Below are positions 35,719 to 47,099 of a DNA stretch of 64,000 bases, piece after piece. Below the pieces are notes generated by a model, which was not told the origin of the DNA, did not search any database, and saw nothing but the letters and a program-made list of their open reading frames with translations. The DNA comes from Echria macrotheca. Its lineage: Eukaryota; Ascomycota; Sordariomycetes; Sordariales; Schizotheciaceae. Positions within the stretch are counted from its first letter, which is position 1; each line of letters begins with the position of its first letter. The stretch is from contig MU839837.1 of NCBI GenBank assembly GCA_030411725.1, forward strand, positions 372,001-436,000, given 5' to 3'. A program made the position numbers and the translations under genes.

Positions 35719-38700
35719 GGAATGGTCATTCTGAGAATGATAGATGTGGTGTAGAGGCGTAGCATGGGGGATAGTTTGCTTTCTGGTAGATATATACGCT
35801 GCAGAGGATCGTAGTGGTATATGATGATGACTATTTGGTTCTGCTATTTGGCTTTCTAGCTCGGGAGGAAGTATTGTTCATCCGGAGAATTGATACACGG
35901 GCATAGCTTGTCCAGGTTTGAGGTTTTCCAGCACAAAATCTTCTGTATGTTGCTTTTCCTAGGCTGTTTACCTATCTATAACTACTATCCAGAGGGGGTT
36001 GTTGAAAACAAGGAACAACATCTAGAATTGAGCAACCGCTTGTCGGAGCGTAAATGGGCCGAACGCTTGTGATTAACCCGACGAAAAGTAGTAGGAAAAT
36101 AGCAGTCTCAGCCCGAGATGAAGAGTTGCCAAGGAATTACAATGACTTGCTTGATCGTATAAAGTTTGGATCAGTTAGGTAATCGTTAATTACCGGCTGT
36201 CCTCGTCATCTTCACCAACATCTCCGCATGTAATTCAACAAACTTGAACTCCAGGTCAACCCACTCATTTGATTGAGCATCTATTTCCGGGTAACAAGCT
36301 GTTTGACCCTTTCAGAAGTCGTATCAACACACCAGCCCCTTCAGGGGCACCAGGGCGAAGTGTAAACAGTCTATTTCCAGCGTCATATCCACGGAAACCA
36401 AGTCTACTGGGGCTAATTGGATGACAAAAATACACCACCCACAGCCAAGGCAGACCGGAGAAGTAGCACAAAGACGAGCAAATAAGGTTCGCGGCACAGA
36501 GAACAGGACAGGTACATACATACATACATACCCAACCCACCACCGGTCCAGTGCCTCAACAGGGACGAGCCGATCATCCGAGCGACCAGTTACAGCTCGA
36601 GCCGGAGCCCACCGGTCTGGAAGGGGAAACAGGGAAGCAGGATCTACATAGTAACACCGCAGGCCGCAGCAAGAGGGACAGTTTAGGTAAGCAGGATGCG
36701 GCCGCCTCAGGGGGAGGGAGGTAAGGGCTGAGGCAGGGACCACGGGAGACGTTATGTCCGAGATCGTCCGTCGACTAAGGTTGCAGATCTGGGGCTAGTC
36801 CGGGACTTTTGTGATGCATACCTAGTCTAGGCAGATAAATCCGGTACTGTCCTGCCCGACTGGCTGGATGAGGTAGCCAACTATGTCACTGTCTTCACCA
36901 CCACTCAGTCCCATCGAGAGTTGCGGACAAGGACTTTGTTTAGACGGCGGCCGCTAGGCGGTGTTATGAATACCTACCTAGCCATGGGGAGGGATGGAGT
37001 AGACGGAAATTATGAGGACCGGCCGGAACTTTCCATCCCGTTGGTCTCCTCCGTGGTGTTTACTTCCAGATACGGACTGTCCGCCGGTTTGCTCTGCCAC
37101 AACCCGAGTCTCGTGGCATCACGTCGCAGCCCAGGCCCAGCTGGTGTCGGTGATGAGTCTGGGAAAAGTCCCGATGACCTGGTTAAGTGAAATCGACGTC
37201 ATCGACGGAACCCGCGATGGACCCTCGCCCGGAGCATATTCCGATCTGGGATTCGCGGGGACAGCAGAGATGTGGCTTAGAAGGAGAAGGAGATACTACG
37301 AGGTACATTCCAGCAAAGGCCCGATAGAGAAGGGGGCTTGAGCTCCGTGTCTGGCTAAGCTAGGCCTCCTAGTTTGTCTCCACAGAGGTTAAGCTTCCAC
37401 CCTTCACACACACGGTCGTGCAAGTGATGTGCTTTAGCTCACCGATAGTTAGAGACACGGACCAGTCCGCAGGTTTGGGTCACCTACCGGCTGTGGAGAA
37501 GACACGGGAGCATCTACCGATCAAGCACCACTTCGGTGGTAAACTTGTGGCTGAGCTGCCGGCTTCTGCAGCTGGCCAATGTGACACAACGTGTCTCTCG
37601 GACGCGTTTCCCTCTGCAGAAGAGAGGCTTTCTACACGGCACCTCAGTGGTTCTGCTGGGAGCTGTCACGTTGGATATGTTCCATAAGGCTGATGGTTTC
37701 ATCCGGCCGATCTGGAGCCCAACGTGCCGTTGCGGCTATAGCGGTTGCGGCGAAGCGGTCATCGGCATGTCCTCGATTGGCTCCGGCGCCAAGCTGGACA
37801 TGACCGGCCGGGCCGTGGCCTCCGGGTCCGATACACCCGCCGACTCGACCTCTCTGAAGCCCATCCCCTACGATTTGATGTCCTTGCTGACTTGTTGGCA
37901 CAAAATCGAAAAGAAAACATCTCGACTATTCCGCACATCTCAACGTAAATGCATGGCGCTGAGACAGAAGCGCTTCCCCGTGAGCGTTGAACAACGCTGG
38001 ACGAGATACAGACTGCAGAACGCTATCTTCTCCTCATCTGCTGCACGAAGGAAGCTTCGACTTGACGTTGAGTGAAGTGTAAGAAACCCTGCCGATTCCG
38101 CCGTCCCTGAATGGCCAGACCCGCCTTTCAGCGCGCCACTTTCCAGCTACGGTTCCATCAAGCCAATCAGCGGCCTGCGCGCAGTCCGACGCTAAGCCGT
38201 TTCCGTGCCGATATATCGACGCGGGCTCGACTGCCAGCTGGCCGTGGACCATGCACGAAGCGGACGACAGCACTGGTGGAGGGTACGCCGGCGCTATGCG
38301 CTACGTTTCACGGTGCTCGAGGGTCCTGACACAAAGCCGGCATTGCAGTGTCTGCAGAGGCGGGCGAGGCGGAGGAAGAAGCAACATGCGCGGGCTCACC
38401 GGGAAATTCCACAAACTTAAACATGGCGCTTATTAGCTATTACCACTTGGCCCAGGAAGGATGCCGAGCAAACAATAGTGTCCGACAGACAAGCCGTGGT
38501 GTTTCTTGCTCTGGACATCATATCCGAGATGGCTTGCCGACACGCGTTGTTGTTTTTGTCGCGACGCCAGGCCGGCCAGCTTCAAGACCCAGCATCTCAA
38601 CAACACAGAGAGCTGAATTGATAGTGGGGAAACTCGAAGTTGGTTTTTTTTCGGGGTTTTCACTGGCTCGACTGGGCCAACGTCCACGTTGCTTGGCGGC

Positions 38701-39382
38701 GGGTCTGGGCCGACGCCACCCCTACCGCCAATCATTTCTGGCCGTGCCCGCATCTGCAGTGGCTACCGACCCCGCTCTCCCAAAGCGAAGAGGAGAGTGT
38801 CCCACACCGGCACCCTTCCCCCCCTCACCGCGTTGCTCTATCGCCCGAAAGCGCCAAGCACCCTGCCCAAATCGACTTCCGCCCCTCCGCCTCCCTCCCA
38901 CTTCTCCCGACAATCTTGGATTCCAGTCCCAGAGGTCATCACCAAGTGACATCCCGATAGACCCTTGTCGCCGGAACCAAGCCTCCTGCTGCAGACAAGC
39001 CAGCCTCCCCAGAGACCGCAGCCGCGTCGAGCTTGACAGCTGCTTGACCGCCCCCTCGGGTACACCCCAGCTACTTACTTGGGAATTGCTAGGTCCTCCC
39101 CATCCCGTCTCTAGACGCCCTGTCCCACGGCTTCGTCTTCCGCTTTGGGGCTTCGCCAATGCTCACTAGTCTTCTGCAGCTCCCAAGACAGTAAACCCCC
39201 CCTGCTCCGTCTGCTACACTCCCGGTCCAACGCCTCCGCCGCCATCTCGACGCCCGAGAACTTCGCCGCCCTCGTCGACGCGTCTATAAACCCGCACGCG
39301 CCCTCGGCATCTTCACCCATCTGTCTCACAACCTCCAGCCCTCCCGCTTGCGAGAGGCCCTCCTAGGCCGATTACCCTCAGA
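35719..39382. other. long intergenic region upstream of the metacaspase gene
   Basis: No gene is supported in 3.7 kb. The longest frames (37536-38075 and 38348-39169) have no domain, and the second is mostly CT-rich promoter/leader sequence. From about 38750 to 39380 the plus strand is pyrimidine-rich, as expected before a gene. Confidence 0.45.
39278..39290 (+). promoter_or_regulatory. MCB-like site next to a TATA box, metacaspase promoter
   Basis: ACGCGT at 39278-39283 is followed one base later by TATAAA at 39285-39290, about 93 bp before the metacaspase ATG. Position and sequence suit a core promoter; use of the ACGCGT is conjecture. Confidence 0.4.
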
Positions 39383-41170
39383 ATGTCTGGATACCCCGGT
39401 GCAAGCTACAACGGGGGTTACAACACTGCTCCTCCCCAGCAGCCCTATGGTGGTGGTTACTATGCGTATGCCGGCTCACCCATCAGCAATGGGCCATGAT
39501 CTAACACTGTCCCAGCAACCAGGGCTACGGCTACCCGCAGAACCCGCCGGCTTCCTCGCCGGGCTATGGATATCCTCAGCAACCCTACGGCGGGTTTCAG
39601 CAGCCGCCTCAAGGATATGGCGGCCACCCGCCACAACCCCAACAACCCCAATACTCTAGGCCTTGTACGTGTTCGAGCATCAGAGGGCTTGGAGGAAGCT
39701 AACCGTGGTAGCCATGCCTACGGTAAACTCAAACTCATTTGTCCACGGACACACTGGGGCTCCCGCGCCGCCCCCTCAAACTCCGCAACACTTTGGCTAC
39801 GGCGCGCCGCCAGCTTACGCCTTTACGTATTCACAGTGTACCGGCCGGCGAAAGGCCCTTTTGATAGGGATCAACTACTTTGGGCAACGCGGCCAGCTCC
39901 GCGGCTGCATCAACGATGTGAGGAATATGTCTGGATACCTGGTCGAGCATTTCCGGTACAAGCGAGAGGACATGGTCATCCTCACGGATGATCAGCAAAA
40001 TCCCATGAGCCAGCCCACCAAGCAGAATATCCTGCGGGCAATGCACTGGCTCGTCAAGGATGCGCAGCCGAACGATGCCTTGTTTTTCCATTACTCAGGT
40101 GAGTAAGACTTTTCGAATTGGGAAACCCCTCTGACACGACTTGGCAGGTCACGGAGGTCAGACCAAAGATCTCGACGGGGACGAGGAAGACGGATTCGAC
40201 GAGGTTATTTATCCCGTCGACTTCCGCCAGGTTGGCCACATTACCGATGACGAAATGCACCGCATCATGGTGCGGCCGCTGGCACCAGGCGTTCGGCTGA
40301 CGGCCATTTTCGACTCATGTCACTCGGGAACCGCGCTCGATCTTCCGTACATCTATTCCACTCAAGGCATCCTCAAAGAGCCCAATCTGGCCAAGGAAGC
40401 CGGTCAGGGCTTGTTGGGTGTTATCTCCGCCTACAGCCAAGGCGACCTTGGGGGTGTTGCCAGCAACATTATGGGCTTCTTCAAGAAGGCCAGCGGAGGC
40501 GATGGTGCTCGGGAGCGTACCTTTGCGACGCGCACTTCGCCTGCCGATGTTGTCATGTTTTCGGGAAGCAAAGACGATCAAACCTCGTTCGTATACCCTT
40601 TCATTATGATTACTTGTCCTTGATTTGTTTTTTTCTGGTTTGGAACGGAATACCCCTTTTTTTTGTAATCTGGCGAGCAGTTGGCGTTTTTTGGTACAGG
40701 CGGGATGCATATACACGAGGCGTCCAGGGGCATAATGTATTTAGGTTTGGCTTCAACCCGCTCTAGATCAAAGCGCAGTCTGGCCATGACTGTAGCTTTG
40801 TATCTAGAGCGGCGGGTCACGTTGGATGTTTTCTCTGTTTCCTTTAGCTTTTTCTTTTTTTCTTGGAAGCAGTATTTGTCCCAACAAGTGCTAACATGAC
40901 GCAGTGCGGACGCTACTATTGCATCGCAGGCCACGGGAGCCATGTCGTGGGCGTTTATCACGGCGCTCAAGAAGAATCCGCAGCAGAGCTACGTGCAGCT
41001 GCTCAACAGCATCCGGGACGAGCTGCAGACACGTTACACGCAGAAGCCGCAGCTTTCTTGTAGTCACCCGCTTGGTGAGAAATATCTTGTGACAACATTT
41101 AAGGCGTGTCCAGATTGAGACTGACTTTGAGAAACTAACTATAGACACGAACCTATTGTTCGTGATGTAA
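39383..41170 (+). CDS. casA: type I metacaspase
   Basis: Exons 39383-39465, 39516-39664, 39712-40098, 40148-40586, 40905-41074 and 41145-41170 encode 417 residues. The N-terminal prodomain (about 1-115) is Gly/Tyr/Gln/Pro-rich with PQQPYGG-type repeats. The caspase-like fold follows from about 125 (RRKALLIGINYFGQ), with the catalytic dyad His208 in HYSGHGGQ and Cys264 in FDSCHSG, and the DDQTSADA segment close to the substrate pocket. Metacaspases cleave after Arg or Lys, need calcium, and act in fungal stress response, protein quality control and cell death. The intron at 40587-40904 is unusually long (318 bp) with a weak GTTCGT donor but a good CTAAC branch and GCAG acceptor; splicing there is needed to restore the family's DDQTSADA. 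The last exon has only eight full codons. Confidence 0.95.
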
Positions 41171-41840
41171 ATACATCTGTCAGAGAGAACATATTTGAGA
41201 GGGTGCATGTAAAGACAATTTCTTTGAGCGGTGGTCGGAAGACTCTGCTGTATGACCATGATCAGTTGGTTGCTTTTTAAAAGAAAATGATTTGTCGTTG
41301 ATGTCTCTCTGTTATGTCGGAGGGCTATATCGCCTGGGGTATTTGGGGGAAAGGAAGGATCATGATTGCTATGACTTGATGATTTATTGTTGATGTTGAT
41401 GTTTTTTTGAGTCTGACCATAAGGGGGTGGCTATAATGGAATGGGAGAATAATAAAATTTGATCTACGTGATGTCCCGAGGGTGTGGTTATTGGTTCGTG
41501 TGTGTTCTTGGCGGAGGTCCCTTGACGATATGTGTGTGTGTTATATATGCGGTTTGTTCCGTTTGTGATGGTACTTGGATATCGCTAGATCTGATTTCAG
41601 CAAGTGTGTCTCCACGATGTGACGGCCGCCAAATCGGCTCAGGAGTTTGACAGCTTCAAACCGGGCTCCCGTTTGGTTATGGGTCGCTTGGAAGAAGGGC
41701 TTCCTGTCGCTTTTCTTTATTTTTCTTTTTCTTCTGTTTTTGGGGGGGAGGGAGGGGGGCGAGGTTGGAGAGGAAAACAATGGCTACGAAGAGAAGATAT
41801 TGGCGATGTCTTCCACTTTACAAGGCGACCTTTTAAGAAA

Positions 41841-41996
41841 GGGGGGGGGGGGGGGGGGGGGGGCAAAATTAAGTTAGGAAAATAAAAAACCGGGCGGGGG
41901 TGCAGGCAAAATAAAAAAAAACAAAAGTGGTGTTTGAAATTTTATGGGCGTGGGGTGNNNNNNNNNNCCGCCCCCCCCCCCCCCCCCCCCCCCCCC
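41841..41996. other. assembly gap (10 N) bracketed by poly-G and poly-C runs
   Basis: A run of 23 G (41841-41863) is followed by low-quality-looking A/G-rich sequence, ten N at 41958-41967, then a run of 26 C (41971-41996). Ten N probably stands for an unknown length. Sequence within about 100 bp of it should not be trusted. Confidence 0.95.
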
Positions 41997-43191
41997 ACAT
42001 ACCTTCCTTAGGTACGTACAATACCTGGCAGCGTTGCGGGCAAATCTTAATCTTCAATAACTTCTCTGGGAGATATAATCGGAGGTGAGTTGTGTCCACA
42101 CAAACAAGATTCGTCTCCATTTGATATATCTCGATTTGCCCTTTGTTTCCCTCGGAAATGGTAGGTATATGATAGGTCTCGGTCAGCCTTGCCTCCCTCT
42201 GGGGCCACCAGCTTCGTATAGGTAACTCCTGGATTTTTGTTAGGTAGGTATTGTTTGGCCTTACGTGAAAGGTTTGAAAGGTTGATGTGTAGAGGGAGGG
42301 AGGGATACTAGCTTATATCCAGCTTTATGGATGCCCAAGGGGATACATGTGTTATAATGGTTGTGGTTGGTGTTATATTGGATTGCAAGGACTTGGCACA
42401 ATGGGAGAAAGACTGATACTATTGGCTAACTCTGTGGAAAACGATCCCCTATATACATCTTCCTGACAACCACATGCCAGACCCTTGCTACCGAAGTCGG
42501 TACGTAACCGGGGTCCAAAATAGCCGGAGCACACGTATCCTGCGTTGGATCCTACAGTGGCCATCTGCAGTCCTTACTGCGCGCCTGCGCGCTGTACGCG
42601 CGGCTTACAGTGGTCGGTTCCGTGCGCGACCGGTCGGACAGTCCGACAGGTCCGACATGTTGATATGCTGGTATATAGATTGTGCCAAAGGGAAAATGTA
42701 TGACTGGGGAATATCTGATGTTTAACGTCCTGGGATGAGTAAGCATCTCCACGAGAGACAGCGTCAATATCTACCTACCTACCTCCCTAAATACTCCTTA
42801 TATGTATCCGCCAGAGTGGTTTCGGAATGGTCTATTCCCCCACGTGCCCGCCTGGTGACGACACCCACATACCTAGAAGAACCGTTTGCGTAAGGGAAAG
42901 GGGAACGCCACGCATGTGGAACAGACTACGGAGCACCGAAAGATGAAGAGTGTGTCGATATTTTTATGTAGGTGGATTTCGGATGGATATTCAGAAGAAG
43001 TTTAGACCGAGGGGGGGCGAGGTAGTCAAAGTAAGGTTGCCAGCCAAGGCGGACTTTTCTTTGGGCGAGATAGCATGTACATATATATATGTTCTCGTCT
43101 GCCAGACTAAAGCAGTCATTCGTCAAAGTACGTCAGGGGTGAGTTGGTCGTGCGTATGACGTCGAGATGTTGGTTTGGCTTCTTCAGAGTA

Positions 43192-43207
43192 CACGTGGTC
43201 CCACGTG
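43192..43207. promoter_or_regulatory. two CACGTG palindromes one helical turn apart
   Basis: CACGTG occurs at 43192-43197 and 43202-43207, ten bases start to start. This is the E-box/G-box recognised by bHLH factors such as Cbf1/Pho4 types. The nearest gene start is 2.1 kb away, so the role is unclear. Confidence 0.35.
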
Positions 43208-45151
43208 GTTTATCTTGCTCTAGCTCCTTGTCTAGGTAAGACCTTTGCATGGAGTTGGTCAGCACGGCCTCTTCCTTCCTCTCCTTCCCAGCACCTTATT
43301 CGATGATAAGGTAGGTGTGGTTTGGGCCAGGAAAGAGCACCCCCAGCAAGATGGAAGGCACGTACGTACCACAGCACCTGTATTTAGCCAGGGCCAGAGG
43401 GACATCCTCTCTTTTACAAAACAAGCATCTTTACCTGCACTTCTTCATGTGTGTATGTGTTCTTCTTATATGTCCCGCCACCACGCCGAGGAAGTAAGTA
43501 TAGCCGCTCTATGCTTTATTCGGGTCGGACGATACACCATGTCCTTAACCAAGTGGCATTGAAGGCTTCCCCTACATGTGACAGTACCCGATCTATACGC
43601 ACCGAATCATCAACTTGTTCTTGCTATCTTCTAGCCATCGCCGATGTCGGGGAGACCGACAATTGGGTCTCTGGTTGGTGTGCTGGTGTCGGACCGGAGC
43701 GGACTTGAACCTCACATTGAAGCGGCGAGGTTACCTGTCGACTCCATGTCCCATTGAGAAACTCCGTCCGATGACATGGAACGGACAACTAAAAACGAAC
43801 ACCAAGCTGAACACTGGGTCAAATAGGGGGGTGCGGGGACATGAACCAAACTACGAGGTTCCATGGCCATGGGAAATGAACCACGCCCCTTGGTTCGCCA
43901 AGATGCCATCCCGTCACCAAGAAATCGAAATCGTGCGCGCAGCATATCTGTCTGCTCAGGATCCCCCATCACACCTCCACATTTCTTACATACATACCGA
44001 GCTATATCCCCGAGGCACATACAGTAGCGCTACGACCTTGCCAAATTTGGGAGAACCCGGGGACCTGGGGATGTAACTGCGGGATCGGATGGTATGTATT
44101 TCTGGTTAGAGAAGCAAAGGTTTTAGCTAAAGAAATGACTTGGTCTCGGGACCGGTGTTGATTATCTGATGAGTCGGAAGAAGAAAAAAGGCGGGGTGAT
44201 GAAGGTTGGTTGGGAGGGGCGGCGCCGTCTCTTTCTGCCCAGCTAGTGCAGGTGCTGCTGCTGCTGCTCAATCCTTCCCGCGCAAAAAATATACCAAGAC
44301 GGAAATATAGGGCGAGAGAGGGGTGGTTCACCGATTGCTCCACGATTCCTTTCCTCATGTGCTTGCTAATTCCAAACATGGGAAAAATGATGGAAGCAAG
44401 TCAACACAACACGGGCAAAAAACAAAAAGGACGCTACTGCGTACATGATGTGATTTATCTTGCTTCCCCTTGCCCTGACCTGCATACACTACACATACAT
44501 GCCCCCAGTGGATTCGTTGCTTTCCTTCTTCCCTGCGTGTGTCTCTCTCGGCCGCTGCCAAACAGCAAGCGGGATCTTGTGTCGCTTTTCTGCAGAAGGT
44601 CTGGTTATTAGCTGCGCGATGCACGGCTGCTTGCTGGCTGGCTGGAAGAGCCCGGATAAGGATGTCTTATTGGCGGGGAGCCACCGAGGCGGGAAGCCTT
44701 TCGGTCTGGACATTCTTTCATTTTGCTCCTTTTCTTCTTAGCTGTGGTATCGGTGTCTGTGTGTCAGAAGCGCACCATCCCTGGTCCTTGCCGGTCTTAG
44801 TGAGGCTTGTGAGTGTGGTGGGTGGACGGTAACCGGGAACGGGAAGCGATGAATACTACCTGATTACCAGGAAAAAGGGAAAAAGTGGGAAGCAACTCGT
44901 TCGCGGTTCGGCCACTACTGCAATGTGCTCACTTCGAACCTGCCTTACCTAAGTACCTAGAATCCGTCACGTCTTCCCCTTCTCTGGGGTAAAGCGGGCC
45001 TCTGGAGAGCTGATTCCGAGATGGACCGGTGCCGAATCGTGCTCATGCTTGTCTCGCCTCATTGCTGGTTGCTTTCGTGAAAAAGAAACTATACGCCTTG
45101 CACATCTAACCTAGCTCATGTCATGAGACTCTCTGCGTCTCCGGGGTCGTC

Positions 45152-45158
45152 TATAAAA
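45152..45158 (+). promoter_or_regulatory. TATA box of the small hydrophilic-protein gene
   Basis: TATAAAA lies 153 bp before the ATG at 45311, leaving room for a leader of about 125 nt. A CCCCT stress-response-like element sits further upstream at 44976-44980. Confidence 0.55.
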
Positions 45159-45310
45159 GCCTCCATCTTATCTCCTCTGTCGTGCGGCTTCTCGCTCCCT
45201 TCCCTCGACACTGTAGCCTCAACATCACTCACCGTCATCACCTCTACCGTGGCCAGTTCTGGCAGACATGCCCGATACCCCAGGAGCTGCCACACCCACA
45301 CTGATCCAAC

Positions 45311-45559
45311 ATGACCAAAGGAAAGATGGATGAGACCGCTGCTGAGCGGATTCGAAGGGCCAGGGGGGACAAGGTAGCCAACCCTTCAGTTCAACAGAGG
45401 TAGATGGACATTCTTACACCAGTTCTCTTCCAGGACGACTTCGTCAGGCGTGCCGCTATGGCTGCCCGGCAGAACAAGCAAAGCGAGTCCAACAAAGAAG
45501 GCCAGAAAGGGGGCGGGAAGGACAGCAAAGGCGGCAAGCAGGATGGAGCAAACAAGTAA
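45311..45559 (+). CDS. small hydrophilic protein, 62 residues, possibly LEA/SMP-like
   Basis: Two exons, 45311-45373 and 45434-45559, are joined across a 60-bp intron (donor GTAGCC, acceptor TTCCAG); unspliced, the frame stops within the intron. The product begins MTKGKMDETAAERIRRARGD, continues KDDFVRRAAMAARQNK and ends in a Lys/Gly/Ser/Asn-rich tail. It has no hydrophobic segment. The AAERIRRA...DDFVRRAAMAA pattern is weakly like short seed-maturation/LEA-type motifs that recur in small fungal stress proteins. A well-placed TATA box and a stress-element-like CCCCT upstream agree with a strongly regulated stress gene. The match is by eye only. The gene is likely real, given ATG, splice sites, frame and promoter, but the function is unproven. 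Confidence 0.6.
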
Positions 45560-47099
45560 CCTGTTGATGCGGGAAATTCCGTTTCTTGATGGGGGCCAGC
45601 AAAGCATCGAAACAGCGGCAAGAAACATGGTCAGGATGGGATCGGGTAGACTCTCCTGTATCTTGGGTTTCCCCCACCAGCCTTGAGCGTCAAGAGTGGT
45701 TTCTGTAGCACCGAGTCTTTGAGAACTGGGCCTTTCTTTGGGCTCGCACACCAAGCGGCTGCGAGTCGTAGGTAGTGTACATGCAATGAAACATGGACAG
45801 ATGCAAAACATCAGACCACATCTCGGGCCAACAGGGAAAGCCGGATAGGATGTCGCAAGAACACGGCCGGGTGAGCCGCATACACGCTGGACGGGCGGCC
45901 ATTGGACCGGCCAGGGGATGCAGGACGACTGCGGTGCTAATACCTACGGGGGTGTCCAGTCATCGGCAACACGACGCTTCCCAGAAATAGGCGACTAGAC
46001 TTCGGACTGATACTGGCAGTGGGAGAGGGGCGTTATCAGCCAAGAAGGAGCGGGATGGCTTCCACGCTGCCGTGGCTTTCACGTGGTCGAGGTACCGCCG
46101 TGGGGCCGGTTCGGGTATCTTGATAGACGATCCTGCATGTTCCAAGGGGGATAGTACTCAGGATGGGCCTTGGGCTAGCGCCGGCAGTCAGCTCCATAGT
46201 GTACGGATAGGCCTTGTAGCTGTCCGTCCACGGCATGGGGGTTCTTCGATTCGGGTTCTAGACATTCGTTAGCTGACCAATCGACGACATGCGGAAAGCG
46301 AGACAGGCGTGGAGAGAGACTTCTGCATTGCTTGGTTCCCGCCCGACCCTCTCCAGCTTTGGACTGGATTCTGAAACTGGCTTCCCGGTGGGCTTCGCGT
46401 CGCTGGGTAAGGTAAGGTATTGTCATGTTGGACGAGCGTCCTGGCCCTGCCAGCTTTGTTGACGCTTCTGACCGAAGACGACAGTGCTGCGTAACATGCA
46501 GTTGTCGAAATCCCATATCACTCTAGAATCTCGGAAGCCACGAGCGTTGGGCCTGACAAGAGGCGTTGTTGTGCACCCACACTTGTCTCAACGAGTTCAT
46601 TCGCGATGTCTGGTCACGGGTCTGCTCTACAGCGGGGACGTGCCCTGCACACGATCTTTCAGCGACGCTGATTGGGCTTGGCCAGCAACGGCGTCCTCCG
46701 GATTCCATTTCCTTTCTCGAGCTGCCGTCTGCTCTGGCTGCATTGCCGGAAGCACAGGCATTTGAGATTCCCGACCTGGAAAGCAAAAGCGCATCTCTGT
46801 GCCGCTCTGCGCTAGTCGACGTCAACCTGCCGCTCCACAGCTGCCAGCCCTGCGTGGCCGCCGTCATCCAAACAGACGTCGCGTGTTGCTGCCGTCCAAC
46901 GCCAAACGAACAAAGCCTCGAATCCCGTTTTCTGCCAGACCTGCCAAGCGCAGCACATCGCAGCAACAGCCGAACTCCCGATACCTATCGTCACCGTCGC
47001 TGCGTGTTCCAGGGTCGCTGCCTCAGCCCACTTCCACGTGCCCCAGCGGCATGTTGCGCGGGGTTGAGACTTTCCCTTGACTGGTGACGACTCGCAGCC
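45560..47099. other. intergenic region before VAC14
   Basis: This holds the 3' flank of the small gene and the VAC14 promoter/leader. Frames on both strands (for example 46566-47087) are arginine/serine-rich shadows without domains. Confidence 0.45.

Larger units (their letters stand above)
41171..45310. other. long intergenic region with an assembly gap
   Basis: No protein gene is supported in 4.1 kb apart from the flanking metacaspase 3' UTR. It contains poly-G and poly-C runs around a block of Ns, an AT-moderate stretch 42000-43200, two CACGTG sites near 43200 and the promoter of the small gene at 45311. Frames are short and lack domains. Confidence 0.45.

Noticed and set aside
38348..39169. 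273-codon frame upstream of the metacaspase
   Set aside because: Composition follows the CT-rich promoter; no recognisable domain and it ends just before the TATA box region.
43690..43730. TTGAACC word resembling a minus-strand tRNA T-loop
   Set aside because: No five-base-pair T-stem, D-arm or acceptor stem could be paired around it.
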